From Meghimatium bilineatum (lineage: Eukaryota; Mollusca; Gastropoda; Stylommatophora; Philomycidae), in NCBI GenBank assembly GCA_034231615.1, contig CM067322.1, positions 51,094,456-51,158,455 on the forward strand: DNA of 64,000 bases, given 5' to 3'. Below, in pieces: positions 1-10,181 of this stretch. The notes below the pieces were generated by a model that did no database searches, was not told the DNA's origin, and saw only the letters and a list, made by a program, of their open reading frames with translations. The position numbers and the translations under genes are program-made. Within the stretch, counting starts at the first letter, position 1, and every line of letters starts with the position of its first letter.

Positions 1-45
1 CAAGCTGTAAGCCACAATGCAATGTATTTCTCCAGACTACACCTT
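1..45 (+). repeat. GAA-tailed SINE, beta subtype, partial copy
   Basis: This matches the middle of a repeat seen again near 14.6, 17.5, 53.8, 54.1 and 55.7 kb. The shared landmarks are AAGCTGTAA, ACAATGCA and the CTCYRGACTACA stretch. The copy is cut by the window edge and has an internal deletion. A minus-strand copy starts about 40 bases later, so the two face each other tail to tail. Confidence 0.5.
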
Positions 46-85
46 AGAAATCAGTAGTTATTTGAGAAGATCATAGATATCCCCA

Positions 86-500
86 CTTCTTCTTTGTTCA
101 TTCTCAAACTCCTGCAGATTAGCAGGATGTGGTCTGGAGAACGGTAGGTGTCGTGTTTTGGTTAACAGCTTAGAGGCTGTCAATGGTTGGTTACTGATTT
201 AACTATCCAATAGCTCATACTGTTTGACCCTGCGTTTTGTGCCGGAAAGTGTGGATTCTCTATCCCACACCGGACCAGAAAATAACTATCATACCACCAA
301 ATTTTTGACATAATTTGTGAACAATCCCATAGCTGCATATTAGTGCCTTTTGCCCTGACATATCTGCCTTTAGCATATCTCCTTGGTTCGCTTTGACCAT
401 ATATGGGATGGGACAGCCAATTCAACCCGATAGCCTCAATAGTCGCTGCGCAGAATGTGCACGGCAGGTTTTAGTGTCCCTATTCTTTTCTACACTTTCG
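86..500 (-). repeat. GAA-tailed SINE, beta subtype
   Basis: On the minus strand this ends in the family's GTTTGAGAATGAAC and AAGAAG tail (seen on + as CTTCTTT then GTTCATTCTCAAAC). It carries the landmarks ACCAYRYCCTGCTAATCTGCAG and, further upstream, GGGACAGCC and the ACGGCAGG block near the head. The middle (about 200-360) is longer than in other copies and may hold inserted sequence. The boundaries come from comparison with other copies in the window. Confidence 0.55.
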
Positions 501-522
501 TACCTAAGCTACACTATAACAA

Positions 523-605
523 TACAGTGGAATCCCGTTATAACAACTTGATCCGGATCAACATAATACGTATGTAATACCAGAAATACGCTAAATAGAG
601 AACAA
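523..605. mobile_element. One end of a pogo-like TA-flanked MITE
   Basis: The end TACAGTGGAATCCCGTTATA resembles the terminal inverted repeats of the elements at 60395-60566 and 55405-55568, and the general pogo/Tigger end pattern. The other end is missing: the sequence runs into a LINE end at 607. Confidence 0.45.
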
Positions 606-606
606 A

Positions 607-835
607 TATCATCATCATGTGCCATGCCGGCTGGCATAGGAGGTCATGGCTCTCCACAGCTCTCTGTCCACAGTATTATGTAATCAAGGTCGTTGTTGTT
701 TCCCGGCCGTGCCAGGTTGTCAAACTGTCTAATATTTTCTCACGTTTCGCCCTCTATCTCTGTTGCCTTCAGGTTTACCTGTTGTGACTATGTTCTCTAA
801 ACCTGCCTGTCTCATGAAGTGGCCTCTAGCAATGG
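607..835 (-). mobile_element. 3' end of a GATGAT-tailed LINE
   Basis: Read on the minus strand this codes for the C-terminal end of an endonuclease/RT-type LINE: a FMRQAGLENIVTTGKPEGNR-like stretch, then the WR..A.S box, then a short (GAT)n tail (ATCATCATC on +). The same end occurs at 2226-2450, 37117-37572 and 63370-63540. It is 5'-truncated and broken by frameshifts. Confidence 0.7.
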
Positions 836-839
836 GGCG

Positions 840-924
840 ACTGAAAATAAGCAGCTTTATCCACCAAGTTAAACGACTCCGTAGACAACTTACAGACCTG
901 CCTGAAGTTGACATCTATCTATCG
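840..924 (+). mobile_element. Internal fragment of LINE family A
   Basis: About 72 bases here are roughly 93 percent identical to 10861-10935 inside the family A LINE, the stretch coding SFIHQAKRLRRQLTDLPEVD. Neither end of the element is present. The fragment directly abuts the oppositely oriented LINE end at 607-835. From 925 to about 1190 I see only AT-rich sequence. Confidence 0.75.
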
Positions 925-1189
925 TACCAGATCGCTTGAAAACATGACCTGTATTGAGCCAGAAACTTTGATTCTGTGTTAATCAACCAAGAATGGCCAC
1001 TAACCAACTGAAAATTGCTTTATTCATTAAACTGTAAAGTAAAAAAAGTCATTGTTATTGTGTTTATTGTTATTTACTTTTTACATAGTTTTATCACTAT
1101 GTAAAAAATATCACAACAGACAAACGTATCCAACGGTTTGTTTTTAAATTTCCATATTTAAAATTTCCATATTTCCGTTTGTTTGTTGT

Positions 1190-1290
1190 GATAATTTTTC
1201 CATGCGTCGTCTTTTGATGTTTTATTTGTGTCTTGATAAAGACCTTTTGGTCGAAATATGATTTGTGTATTGTAATTTGTACCTTTTCTT
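1190..1290 (+). repeat. Dispersed repeat with hammerhead-like core
   Basis: A T-rich run is followed by CTTGATAAA, a perfect 4-bp hairpin GACC-TTTT-GGTC at 1241-1252, and GAAA at 1253-1256. Similar arrangements lie at 2640-2740 and 47100-47215. The order core-hairpin-GAAA resembles a hammerhead ribozyme core or the conserved end of some retroelement, but the core is degenerate. From 1290 to 1784 there is only T-rich low-complexity DNA. Confidence 0.35.
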
Positions 1291-1780
1291 TATACCCTCT
1301 ACTCCCGTATTGCACTGATTCCTGTAATTATTTGTCTTTGTACACTTTCGTGAGTAATTATTTTTGTGTTTGCCGTACTTCTATATATTTCGTTTATGTC
1401 TTCTTTCGTTTGTGTATTCAATATATGATTATTTTGTACTCTAGTCCATCAATTGTACATTAGAATGCCATTTTGTTATTGTTAAATCATTTACATATTT
1501 AGATTTTGATTTCCTCGTTGTTATTGCAGTTGTCTCTTCGATGGGTGCCCACACATGTATAGTTATTTGTATATGCATTTTGTTTTACATGGCTCTATGT
1601 ATGCACACAATTACTTTGGGTCACACATTTGTATGTATACATCTGCAGTTGTTCTAGCATTATCTTTATGTGAACGAACGTTTATATTTACATTAATATA
1701 TGTATATGTTTCTATGTGTGCGAATCTTCATGTTATTGTTTTTATTTATGTGAGAAAGTGTTTATGTGGATGCATGTTCA

Positions 1781-1910
<130 letters not shown>

Positions 1911-2225
1911 CGCTTGTTTATGTTAATGCATGTATCTCTATTCTGTGTCAATATGTATGCCTATTCTGGTGTAGCCCTTTCCTATGTGTGGATACATTTA
2001 CATGCCTGTGCATTTTGTGTGGGTATCCTTCACACATCTGTGTCCATTTTGTTATATATTTATTTCTTAACTCTTGGTGTGTGTATACATTTCTATGTAT
2101 GTTTAGGTTTGGTTTTATATATATGTTTATGTCTATATTTGGTTTCACATTCATTCCATGCGTTTTCAAATGATGATTCTTCTTGTATCCTTCCTTCCCC
2201 AAACCCACTCACCCCACCACCACAC

Positions 2226-2450
2226 AACCTCATCATTACTCATCTATCATTATCATATGCCATTCTGGTTGGCGTAGGTGACCATGGTTCTCTGTTCACA
2301 GTATTGTTATCAGGATCGTTGTTTCCATGCCTTGCTAGGTTGTCAAACGAATATTTTCTCACGTCCCCATCTGTCTCTGTTCCCTTCAGTCTTGCCTGTT
2401 GTGACTATATTCTTAAAACCTGCCTGTCTGATAAAGTGACAAAAGGGGTA
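2226..2450 (-). mobile_element. 3' end of a GATGAT-tailed LINE, second copy
   Basis: The minus strand repeats the 607-835 pattern: a GHFIRQAGFKNIVTTGKTEG-like reading, then the end block, then a decayed (GAT)n tail (CATCATTACTCATC on +). It is degenerate and 5'-truncated. From 2451 to 2640 nothing else is visible. Confidence 0.6.
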
Positions 2451-2639
2451 TTTTTCTTATCTTTTTCTTTTATTATTCTTGCACTCATTATAAACATCCC
2501 AACTACATCTATAGTGCTTCTAATTTCCCACTTTCCAGTCCAGTTTGTTTATAATGAATGCACGCATTTTCTCTTTTACTAGATGCGTTGCCATCCCTGC
2601 GTTATGGAGTCGGGGCTTGATGAAATCTAAAGTCATCTA

Positions 2640-2740
2640 TTTTGTTTTTTATTGTGTTGTTTTCTGTTGTTTGTCTCTTGAAAAAGGTTCAATTTGAGCC
2701 GATACGTGGAGAATTGTCCTGTTTAGTTTTATTGTATGTT
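2640..2740 (+). repeat. Dispersed repeat with hairpin motif, second copy
   Basis: The T-rich lead TTTATTGTGTTGTTTTCTG is followed by CTCTTGAAAAA, a hairpin GGTTCAA-T-TTGAGCC at 2686-2700, and GATACGTGG. It has the same layout as 1190-1290 and 47100-47215. From 2740 to 3090 only AT-rich DNA is seen. Confidence 0.35.
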
Positions 2741-3094
2741 TTTTTATATATACTTTTTAATATATTTTTATTAATAGGCAAGTTAAGTGTTTTAGTAACC
2801 TGTTTAATTCATTTTGCTTGACTATTATATGATGTACCTATGCTCGTGCTTATTGCGCATTGACTATTGGCGTATATGCTCTGACATAAGCTTATCGGAT
2901 GTTGGGGGATTCTGTTGTCTGCTACCTTTATTTCTCACATAAACGATTATTTGTTGCACCCAAACATACGAATGATCTTTTTTTAAGGTAGCCCTCTGGG
3001 GAAATCCCATCAGCTCCTGTGGACTTTTTCATTTTCAATTTGGATATTGCACGCTCCAGTTCTTTCAAGGCAATGTTTTATCATTTCCTCCTCT

Positions 3095-3545
3095 TGTCTG
3101 TTGCAGTATGATGTATGGTATGCCACAAATATATTATGGAGCACTCAAGGCAGGATTTCGAAAAGCTGGTGGACAGAAAAAGCACTTCAAAAACACGCTC
3201 AGTCATCACTGAAACATCTTAACATTGACGTAGGCGCTTGGGAGAGCCTCGCTCAGGATAGAACAGCATGGCGTTACAGCATTAGAACAGGAGCACTAGC
3301 GGCGGAAGAGTCCAGACCAGATACTGCAAGACAGAAGCGGGCACGTTGAAAAGGAAAAACATCTCAACCTCACATAGATACCCTCTATTGTTGTCAATTC
3401 TGTAAAAGAACATTTTGTGCGCGCATTGGATTTGTTAGTCATTTTAAAACGCACTATTAACTTTATTATTTTTATTACTTATTGTTATTATTATTATGAT
3501 TGAGTTTTTGGTCATCGTCGATTATGACGGACGAACATCATGGTC
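3095..3545 (+). mobile_element. 3' end of a LINE with C-terminal CCHH zinc finger
   Basis: The reading frame near 3100-3349 shows the tail of a widespread animal LINE type: SLKHLNIDVGAWESLAQDRT, WRYSIRTGA, then a basic stretch ending in a stop. After a frame break, 3389-3460 codes CCQFCKRTFCARIGFVSHF, a C-x2-C...H-x3-H finger, and a TAA. The 3' end TCATCGTCGATTATGACGGA at 3511-3530 matches the end of the copy at 38750-39290. It is 5'-truncated. From 3546 to 3796 nothing is recognised. Confidence 0.75.
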
Positions 3546-3796
3546 TGCCGTAATTCTTTGAAGGTGTTTGATAGGCCTAAGTTGCACATGTGTTGTTCGC
3601 ATAGGCTACTAAATATTGTGGTTTGGAGTGTAGCCTATTTATGCTGTCACGTGGATTCGGTTGGGGCATATCTGCATATAATGCTCTTCGTTTTTAGCCA
3701 GTGGCTCATCCATTGTTGTTTACAGTTGTTGCGGATGTATTTAGCTGTAATAAAGTTGATGGAAATTCTTGGTTGGGGCATGCTTGCTACCTTTTT

Positions 3797-4205
3797 TTAA
3801 ACCAGTTTATCAGCACTTTCATTACCGTTGATACCCGTGTTGCCTGGTATCCACTGCAGATTATTACATATTGATGCCATAGGATATACGTTTGTAGCTT
3901 GAAGTATGTTGTTTATAATTTTCTCTGCTGCAGTATTCCAATTTTCAACGGCACGTACAGTCGAAAATAGGCCATATTGGGGAGTGAGAATATTACTGCA
4001 AGGTTTCTTGGACAATTTGCCTCATTTTTTTTATTTGGTGGTGATGTTTGAAAGTGTTTCTGATATTGTTTCCCTCTCTACATCACAGTTGCTGCAGAAC
4101 GCTCCACAAGGAGCAGATAACTCTATTGATGTTTTGTAAGGAAGGACTATGAGAGAGCCATATCCTGCATTGATAATGGCTTTCAGTGCCAACCCATCTG
4201 TGCAA
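3797..4205 (-). pseudogene. RNase H domain of LINE family C (fossil)
   Basis: On the minus strand an RNase H domain can be followed in pieces: a TDGLALKAIINAGYGSLIV start, an ELSAPCGAFCSNCDVE block holding the expected glutamate region, and LQWIPGNTGINGNESADKLV, the usual end with its catalytic aspartate. Stops interrupt it. A relative on the + strand at 32140-32390 shares LSAPCG and the ISETLS block. Only the RNase H part survives. The element may extend further, but the TIR element at 4212 cuts it. Confidence 0.7.
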
Positions 4206-4211
4206 TGTGTT

Positions 4212-4381
4212 CAGTGGCGTAGCGTGGGTCAATGGCGCCCGGGGTGGAATCATAACTTTCCGCCCTTGTGACATTAAAAAAATATGTCAGTGATTGTGAA
4301 AGACTGGACAAAAATAAATTTGTCGCCCTCCCGATGATGCAGCCCGGGGCGGTCCGCCCCACGCCCCTCGCTACGCCACTG
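4212..4381. mobile_element. 170-bp MITE with CAGTGGCGTAGCG ends
   Basis: The ends are a perfect 13-bp inverted repeat, CAGTGGCGTAGCG at 4212-4224 and its complement at 4369-4381. The body is GC-rich compared with its surroundings (GCCCGGGG, CGGTCCGCCCC). It has no coding capacity. Ends of this kind are common in hAT-like nonautonomous elements, but I cannot see a clean 8-bp target duplication, so the superfamily is a guess. It lies next to the family C fossil. Confidence 0.75.
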
Positions 4382-4483
4382 GCCGTTTCTCCCAGTAGAT
4401 GTAGAAAATATGGACACGTATAGTTACTGCAGCTCGATGATTCTATACACGCCTAATTCTCCATAGTTGTTGCAAATTTCTAT

Positions 4484-5128
4484 TATAGTTCGTTCCATAA
4501 CTCAGTTGGAATAATTTTTCCCCAAAACTACTTATTAGATTGAAACGATCTTTTGAACCCGACTTAAATTTCTTCATGACCCTATGAAACTTTTTTTTTG
4601 TCCTTTAAAATGTAATTGGATTAAAACCTGTTCTCCATAATTTATGCATTTTAAAGGGTTTGTGAATGTACGTAATGTGCCATTTTTTACAGTATTACAC
4701 ACGAGTCTATCGACAGTCCCGATTGATGAGGGGAAATACGTTCATTGTTCATTGTTTTTTATTTGTCTCTCCAACTCTTCATTGGTTAGCAAAGTATAAA
4801 TACACTGACCAATTAAAATCATGATAAAATAAGAAAATGTATCCGTTATTGAATTGTACTGCTGTGAAATGCAGTAATTTTGTATTTCATGAGGATCAGG
4901 TTGAATCGATGTAATACGAAAATCATGTTTTCAATGAGTGCGAAATGTGTCGTCATTTATTTAGAGTTTTCAATGTTTTTGAGAGACTTCGTAAATTCAT
5001 TTGACATGAATATCTTCGTGTTTTTATTGGTCATTTTGATATGTTGTCAAGATTGGCACTAACGAAAATAATGATTACAGGAGAAAATTGAGCTAAAGTT
5101 AGTAACATGAATTATGGAGCGAACTATA
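4484..5128. mobile_element. 645-bp TIR element, no transposase
   Basis: Ends at 4484-4504 (TATAGTTCGTTCCATAACTCA) and 5108-5128 (complement of TATAGTTCGCTCCATAATTCA) match in 19 of 21 positions and are bounded by TA. The interior has no convincing frame. The end sequence resembles that of the IS630/Tc1-like transposon at 43532-45918 (TATAGTCCGTTC), so this could be a nonautonomous relative. Confidence 0.6.
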
Positions 5129-5835
5129 GTTCCATATCTAATACATATTTCCATTAATCACTATTAGAAATTCAATAAATGGCAATATCCGCCTCCAGCA
5201 TGCATTCATGAAGCACTTTCAGCACATCTTCTTTATCTTCTGTTAGCGCACTATCAATAGATGCAATCGCGCCTGATTCTTGCTATTTCGTAGACATGCA
5301 AATCAATAAATATATTTGTTACCAACGAAGCTGAAATTAGCTTTAATGCCATTACACATATCACTATCATTCATTTTGGATACTTCCAAGCACGGACATA
5401 GTCTGGCACAAAAACCACCATTTTGGGGGGATCTGTAACGATCTCAAACTTCATGCAATCAAATGGTATGCTCCGCTAGACTTGTGAATTATTTATCAAC
5501 AATTGATGAAACATTAATCGAGACGGACTAACTTTCTAATAAAATAAATAACTGGAATGAAGCCTAAATTTTGTGTGTGTGAGTGTGTGTGTGTTAAATA
5601 ACAGAAGATCGAAAAAAGCCCAGATCTGTGTAGAAAAAGCTCAGGAATGGTAACGCTGACGCCAATACAATTTCGGGTACTTTCTTGCAGCAAATGTATA
5701 ATGATAATGAGATACGATATGTTCAAATTATAATATTGTATTATGTAATAATAAAATATTACGAATTTGCAGTATGTACGACTTCAAATAATTTGTAATA
5801 ATTAAATAAAGATAATGAATCATTCACGATGCTAC
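5129..5835. other. AT-rich stretch, nothing recognised
   Basis: I see no convincing exon or repeat apart from a short GT run near 5574-5593. The short frames are without domain signatures. Confidence 0.6.
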
Positions 5836-6035
5836 AGCCAATCATTATACCATTGACCATTATGTTCGGACTGTTTTGACGTCATCACTACCTGCGTGAT
5901 GGTTTTCATGTCGTTTTAGTGAGAGGACGGACAGAATTTATATTATTCATGTCAGAAGCTGATAATTTGTTATACCGTTGTTGCCGTGTATTATGATACC
6001 AAGATAGTGAATCTAATAGGAGGTAGCGTGAACAG
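5836..6035 (+). promoter_or_regulatory. Candidate promoter and untranslated first exon of the SERTA gene
   Basis: A CCAAT box at 5838-5842 lies about 35 bases before a full cyclic-AMP response element TGACGTCA at 5877-5884. About 150 bases later AACAG followed by GTATGT (intron start 6036) is a near-consensus splice donor. SERTAD-type genes usually have a noncoding first exon and one coding exon, and the next good acceptor on this strand with a gene behind it is at 15333. The link across 9.3 kb is inference. Confidence 0.3.
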
Positions 6036-9000
6036 GTATGTATCACAATATTCTTTATTTTCAGCATGTATGTAAATTTTAAAACATGAGGGTTACGTTC
6101 GTTCGTTCGAATTTGACGACTGACTGTTGATTCATGTCGATAGACTTAGTTTACTGAACTGAACTATCTAGGCCTTCCATTCGTTGTAGTCTAGAAACGA
6201 AACATACGAAAGCCAATAGCATTTCTAGCCCATAGTTGACTCTTGTAGTTGGTCGACCAGTATATTTCTGCAATAATGACACAATATAGATATATGATGT
6301 TGAATAAAATATATAATGTTTAGGTTTTAATTCTCATGAAAAACCCATAGCCAGCTGATTTGTTGACCCACTTTTGAAATACGATAGGTAGAAATGATCC
6401 AGGAACTATTTGTGTATACTTTACAGATTTTTGAATTCATGTAATTTACATGTAGCCCTACATCATAAACTTCGTTAACAACTTTCGTTCTCGCATAGAG
6501 AAGCCAAAACTTATCGAGCGGGGATGCCTGATGTTATTGATTTTCCTCCAGCACAAGTTCAAAACTGGTGGAGTCTCGCCGCCAATCCTTGCTGATGCCA
6601 CCTACGCAAGGCGTGATCGCCGCGCAATGACTGTGTATCACTCGGACTAAACTTAAAACGGGCTCCCAGTCAGCCGTTGAATGTCATGGCTGTAACTAAC
6701 GAATTTATATTACATCTTATTTCATGGATTTCTACATCTAACTGTGCATTTGTGTAGAATGGAGTTGTCAAATGTCAGTAATTAAGTACAAATGTGTAAG
6801 TGTACTGTAAGTAAAATTGAGCAAATTTGTGATTATTTTAGGCTTACTAGTCTAGCTAGTGCTTGTCACTGAGTCAGATTCTACTGAAACAGTGAATTCG
6901 AAATATTCCTCCTTACAATAGGCCTACTTATATCACCTACCTACTTATATCACTCCCAATCAACAATAGGACCTATATTAACATGATTAAGTTAGGGTTC
7001 TACATACTACATACATATGGATATAAATTAATATTAATTGATTAGGCCTATGTTACTGCACAATTCCTAGGCCAACACAATATTTACACAGCAAGTACAA
7101 TTTAGTCTTCTTGTTCGCAGTTTAAATTGTTTATTACACTCTACACTGATAACACTGTCTACGACACAGCAAAAATGAGTGACAATCGAGACTTAAGCTA
7201 GTGCATTAGCACATATTTGTCCTTTTTTTCAACATAGCCTATCTATGACAATTTGAAAGAAAATTATTTCCATAGACATTCTCGGACTCCCACCACAAAG
7301 TCAGATCACACCATATATTCTGATTGTTAGGCCTAGGGGCAGATTTAATATCACAATTTGAAGTAGACTGTATCAAATTTTTGCTTGTACTGTATTTTTG
7401 TAAATTGGATAGTTGTGTAATATAACAAAGAACTTTAGTTATGCCCTTCTCAGTGACTAATTTATAGTATAGGCCTAGTGAAGATTATGTTATTCCTTTG
7501 CAAATGGAGATGAGCAAGGCATTAATAATGGTCAAGTTTGATTTTATTGTTTATGAGTCTTCATATAGTTGATGAGTTGAATCCAGGCTCTGAAAGACCT
7601 GTTGCAATGTGAGCAGGAATGTTAACCGCAGGTCTTGAGATGAGGGAAAAGTCATCTCACCTTTCATTTTTACCCTGTTCAAAGCTCTCAGTGCTCACTC
7701 TGATCTGATCAGGCCGGACAGTCAAGAGCGTGGGTCAATCCAGCAGTGCCTGAGAGGTCCTCAAATAGGTTTTGAAATGTTTTTTCAGGCCTCCGCTTGA
7801 ACGTTTACCTGCGCGCAGTTCATCTTAGAACAGTAATAGACTTATTAATAGAACTATAACTTAATAAATATGCTCATGACAACTACATTGTATGCGTATA
7901 GTTATATGAGGGTGTGTTCTTAACTTTTATCATGCCAAATAAAAATTGAGTAAATTCCCCCTGCAGCCGAATTACTTTTGACAATGTGCATTATTTTTGC
8001 TGAGTGTTTGGAAAACTCAATAATTTTATTGTTTTGAGAGATTTGTTTATATATTTTTAGTTCTTGTTTGGAATGTGTGACTCCTTGCTTATTTTAGGAA
8101 TAATTAATATAAATATTATATTAATAATTAAATTAAATATGAATTTGTTTAGGGTTAGGAGAGTTGTGGGTGAAAGTACAGAATAGCTCTCTGCTGTGCT
8201 ATAAATAGCACAGTGTTGACAATTTTAACGATCCAACGTCATGGATTCCCGTGTAACACCAATCAAAATAATGGCTGCCGTGACGTCACATCCCGACAAT
8301 CACACAGTTCAACTCTAGACACAAACAAACTTATGCATAATCTGTTTGTTTTCCAATTTACACATTTTTTACAATTTCCTATTATTTGTGGTGAGCAATC
8401 AGTATTTCTGCCCGCTATACATGGAGCGAGGTGCGCGCACACATTAGAAATATTATTTCTAATCCTAACCTTACTCTAAGTACTTACCCGTAAGTTTGCC
8501 AAATCACACAACAAAGGTCAGGTAACACCTCGACACTAGAGCAAATGTCACAGCGGAGAACTATAATGTACTTCAGTCGAGTTGTGTTTTACATAACTAA
8601 CCCAAAATTAATTTATGTTTAAATTTATAAATGATACACATAAACTAATAAACATAGCCAAGGGAAATAATCAAATAGGTGGACACACATTCCAAATAAA
8701 AGCCATATTTTTCATAGAAATAAAGAATTGAATACTGAATCTTGTGATGTAAGTTTTATTGGTGTGTGTATGATATATAAGAAAATGGTGAAGATTTAAA
8801 AAAAAACACACAGCTTACTCACCTTATACTTGTCAAATATATGGCATCCTCAATAAAAATGCTTAGACCTATTATAGTTCTGGTGTTGTTTCATAAACAA
8901 ATTAACATGCTCATAATATTGTCTGTGAAAACATGTAGATGTAGCCATAATATTGTCTGTGAAAAAAACAAAACATGTAGATGTCGCTAACATTGCCATT

Positions 9001-9339
9001 GTTAGGCTTAGACTTAGTCTCTGACAACTTGGATATATTGAATGCAGACTGTATTGCCACAAAATTTCTTGTTCTATTTTTTTCAATGTCATTTCATAAT
9101 GAAAATAACGAGTTCATATCTTCTTTGAAAATAAACATACCCGGTAATTCCCAACAATTTCGCATCATTAGAATCATGATCCATAAGAATGTCTCTAAAG
9201 ATGGCTTCCATTTCAATTCGGTTTGCGTTGATTGGAACGGATAACTTCCCATCAGTTCTTTTAGTTTTGCTGATTTGTAGCCTAGTCTGTTGCTGTTCTG
9301 GTCTTCATGATGCTCCCAGTACTTTAATTATTTAGCAGA
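6036..9339. other. AT-rich stretch, perhaps intron of the SERTA gene
   Basis: Mostly noncoding DNA with recurrent TAGGCCTA-like words between 6840 and 7520. A GC-richer patch at 6480-6690 has a short open frame but no recognisable domain. At 8911-8985 a 35-40-bp unit ending in ACATGTAGATGT is duplicated in tandem. If the first-exon call is right, this is the 5' part of a long intron. Confidence 0.4.
8256..8290 (+). promoter_or_regulatory. Second CCAAT plus CRE cluster
   Basis: ACCAATCA is followed by ATAATGGCTGCC (YY1-like) and TGACGTCA at 8281-8288, and a possible splice donor CCGTAAGT lies near 8488. It repeats the CCAAT/CRE layout of 5838-5884 and could be an alternative promoter. A CRE also occurs at 43404-43411 with no gene nearby, so single matches mean little. 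Confidence 0.2.
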
Positions 9340-10181
9340 AAACTTCAGAATCAGAGGTCAATTATTAGCATATACAAAAGCCCTTTAACTGCCACAGCTC
9401 ATTTAAAAACTACTGACGGAATAACTTCATCTTTTGAAACAAAATCAGGCGTAAAACAAGGATATGTGTTCTCACCTATATGTTTTAGCATATAGACATA
9501 TGGACAGCGTAACAAAAGAATCCCAAAACAAGAAAGTAAACAGTACAGTAGTAAGAGAAGAATCTGATGAGGAATTAAATATCTCAACAAATTACTATTT
9601 GCTGATGATCAATGCCTTAACGACGAAAAAGAATAGCAATTAAAAAATCATATTAATGCACTCATGATAACATGCACCAAGTATAACATAAAAATAAATT
9701 GCAAAAAAAACAAGAAATGAAAATCAGTAAGTCACCAATTACAGTGAACATAATAAACAAAACTAAAGTGAAATAAACTTCTGAAAGTAAATACTTGGGA
9801 AGTATATTCACATACATCAGAAAATGAGACAAGATGTCAGAAAGCAAACACAGTGACATATAAGCTATCACCATTACTGCTCAATCCAAAGATCAAGATG
9901 GAAGTCAAAAGACATGATAAACAGAGTTTTTATTCCAACACTCTTCTATCAATGCCAGATATGGGTGCTGACAGCAGCATAGCAGAGAAAACTTACAAAG
10001 TGTGAGATGAAATGCCTGAGAAAAGTCGCAAGAGTGACCAAACTAGACAAAATAATGAAATCAGGAAAAGAATCGGTATAAGACCCTGAACAGAACACAT
10101 TGAGAAACAACAAATAAAATGTTTTTGGACACCTTATGAAAATGAATTATAACCAACTACCAACAAGAACATATAACAACA
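9340..10181 (+). pseudogene. RTE-like LINE reverse transcriptase, 5' part, split by an insertion
   Basis: The + strand keeps RT landmarks in order: a SGVKQGYVFSPICFS block near 9445-9490, LLFADDQ (the FADD catalytic box) near 9597, SKYLGSIFTYIRK near 9790, VFIPTLLYQCQIWVLT near 9930, and CEMKCLRKVARVTKLDKI. Many stops and frame changes show great age. The final FW.P.EN block at about 10125-10181 is interrupted by the family A LINE and resumes at 11869. The 5' half of the element is not visible. Confidence 0.75.

Noticed and set aside
6480-6690. GC-richer patch as a coding exon
   Set aside because: Frames are short and lack domains, and I find no good pair of splice sites.
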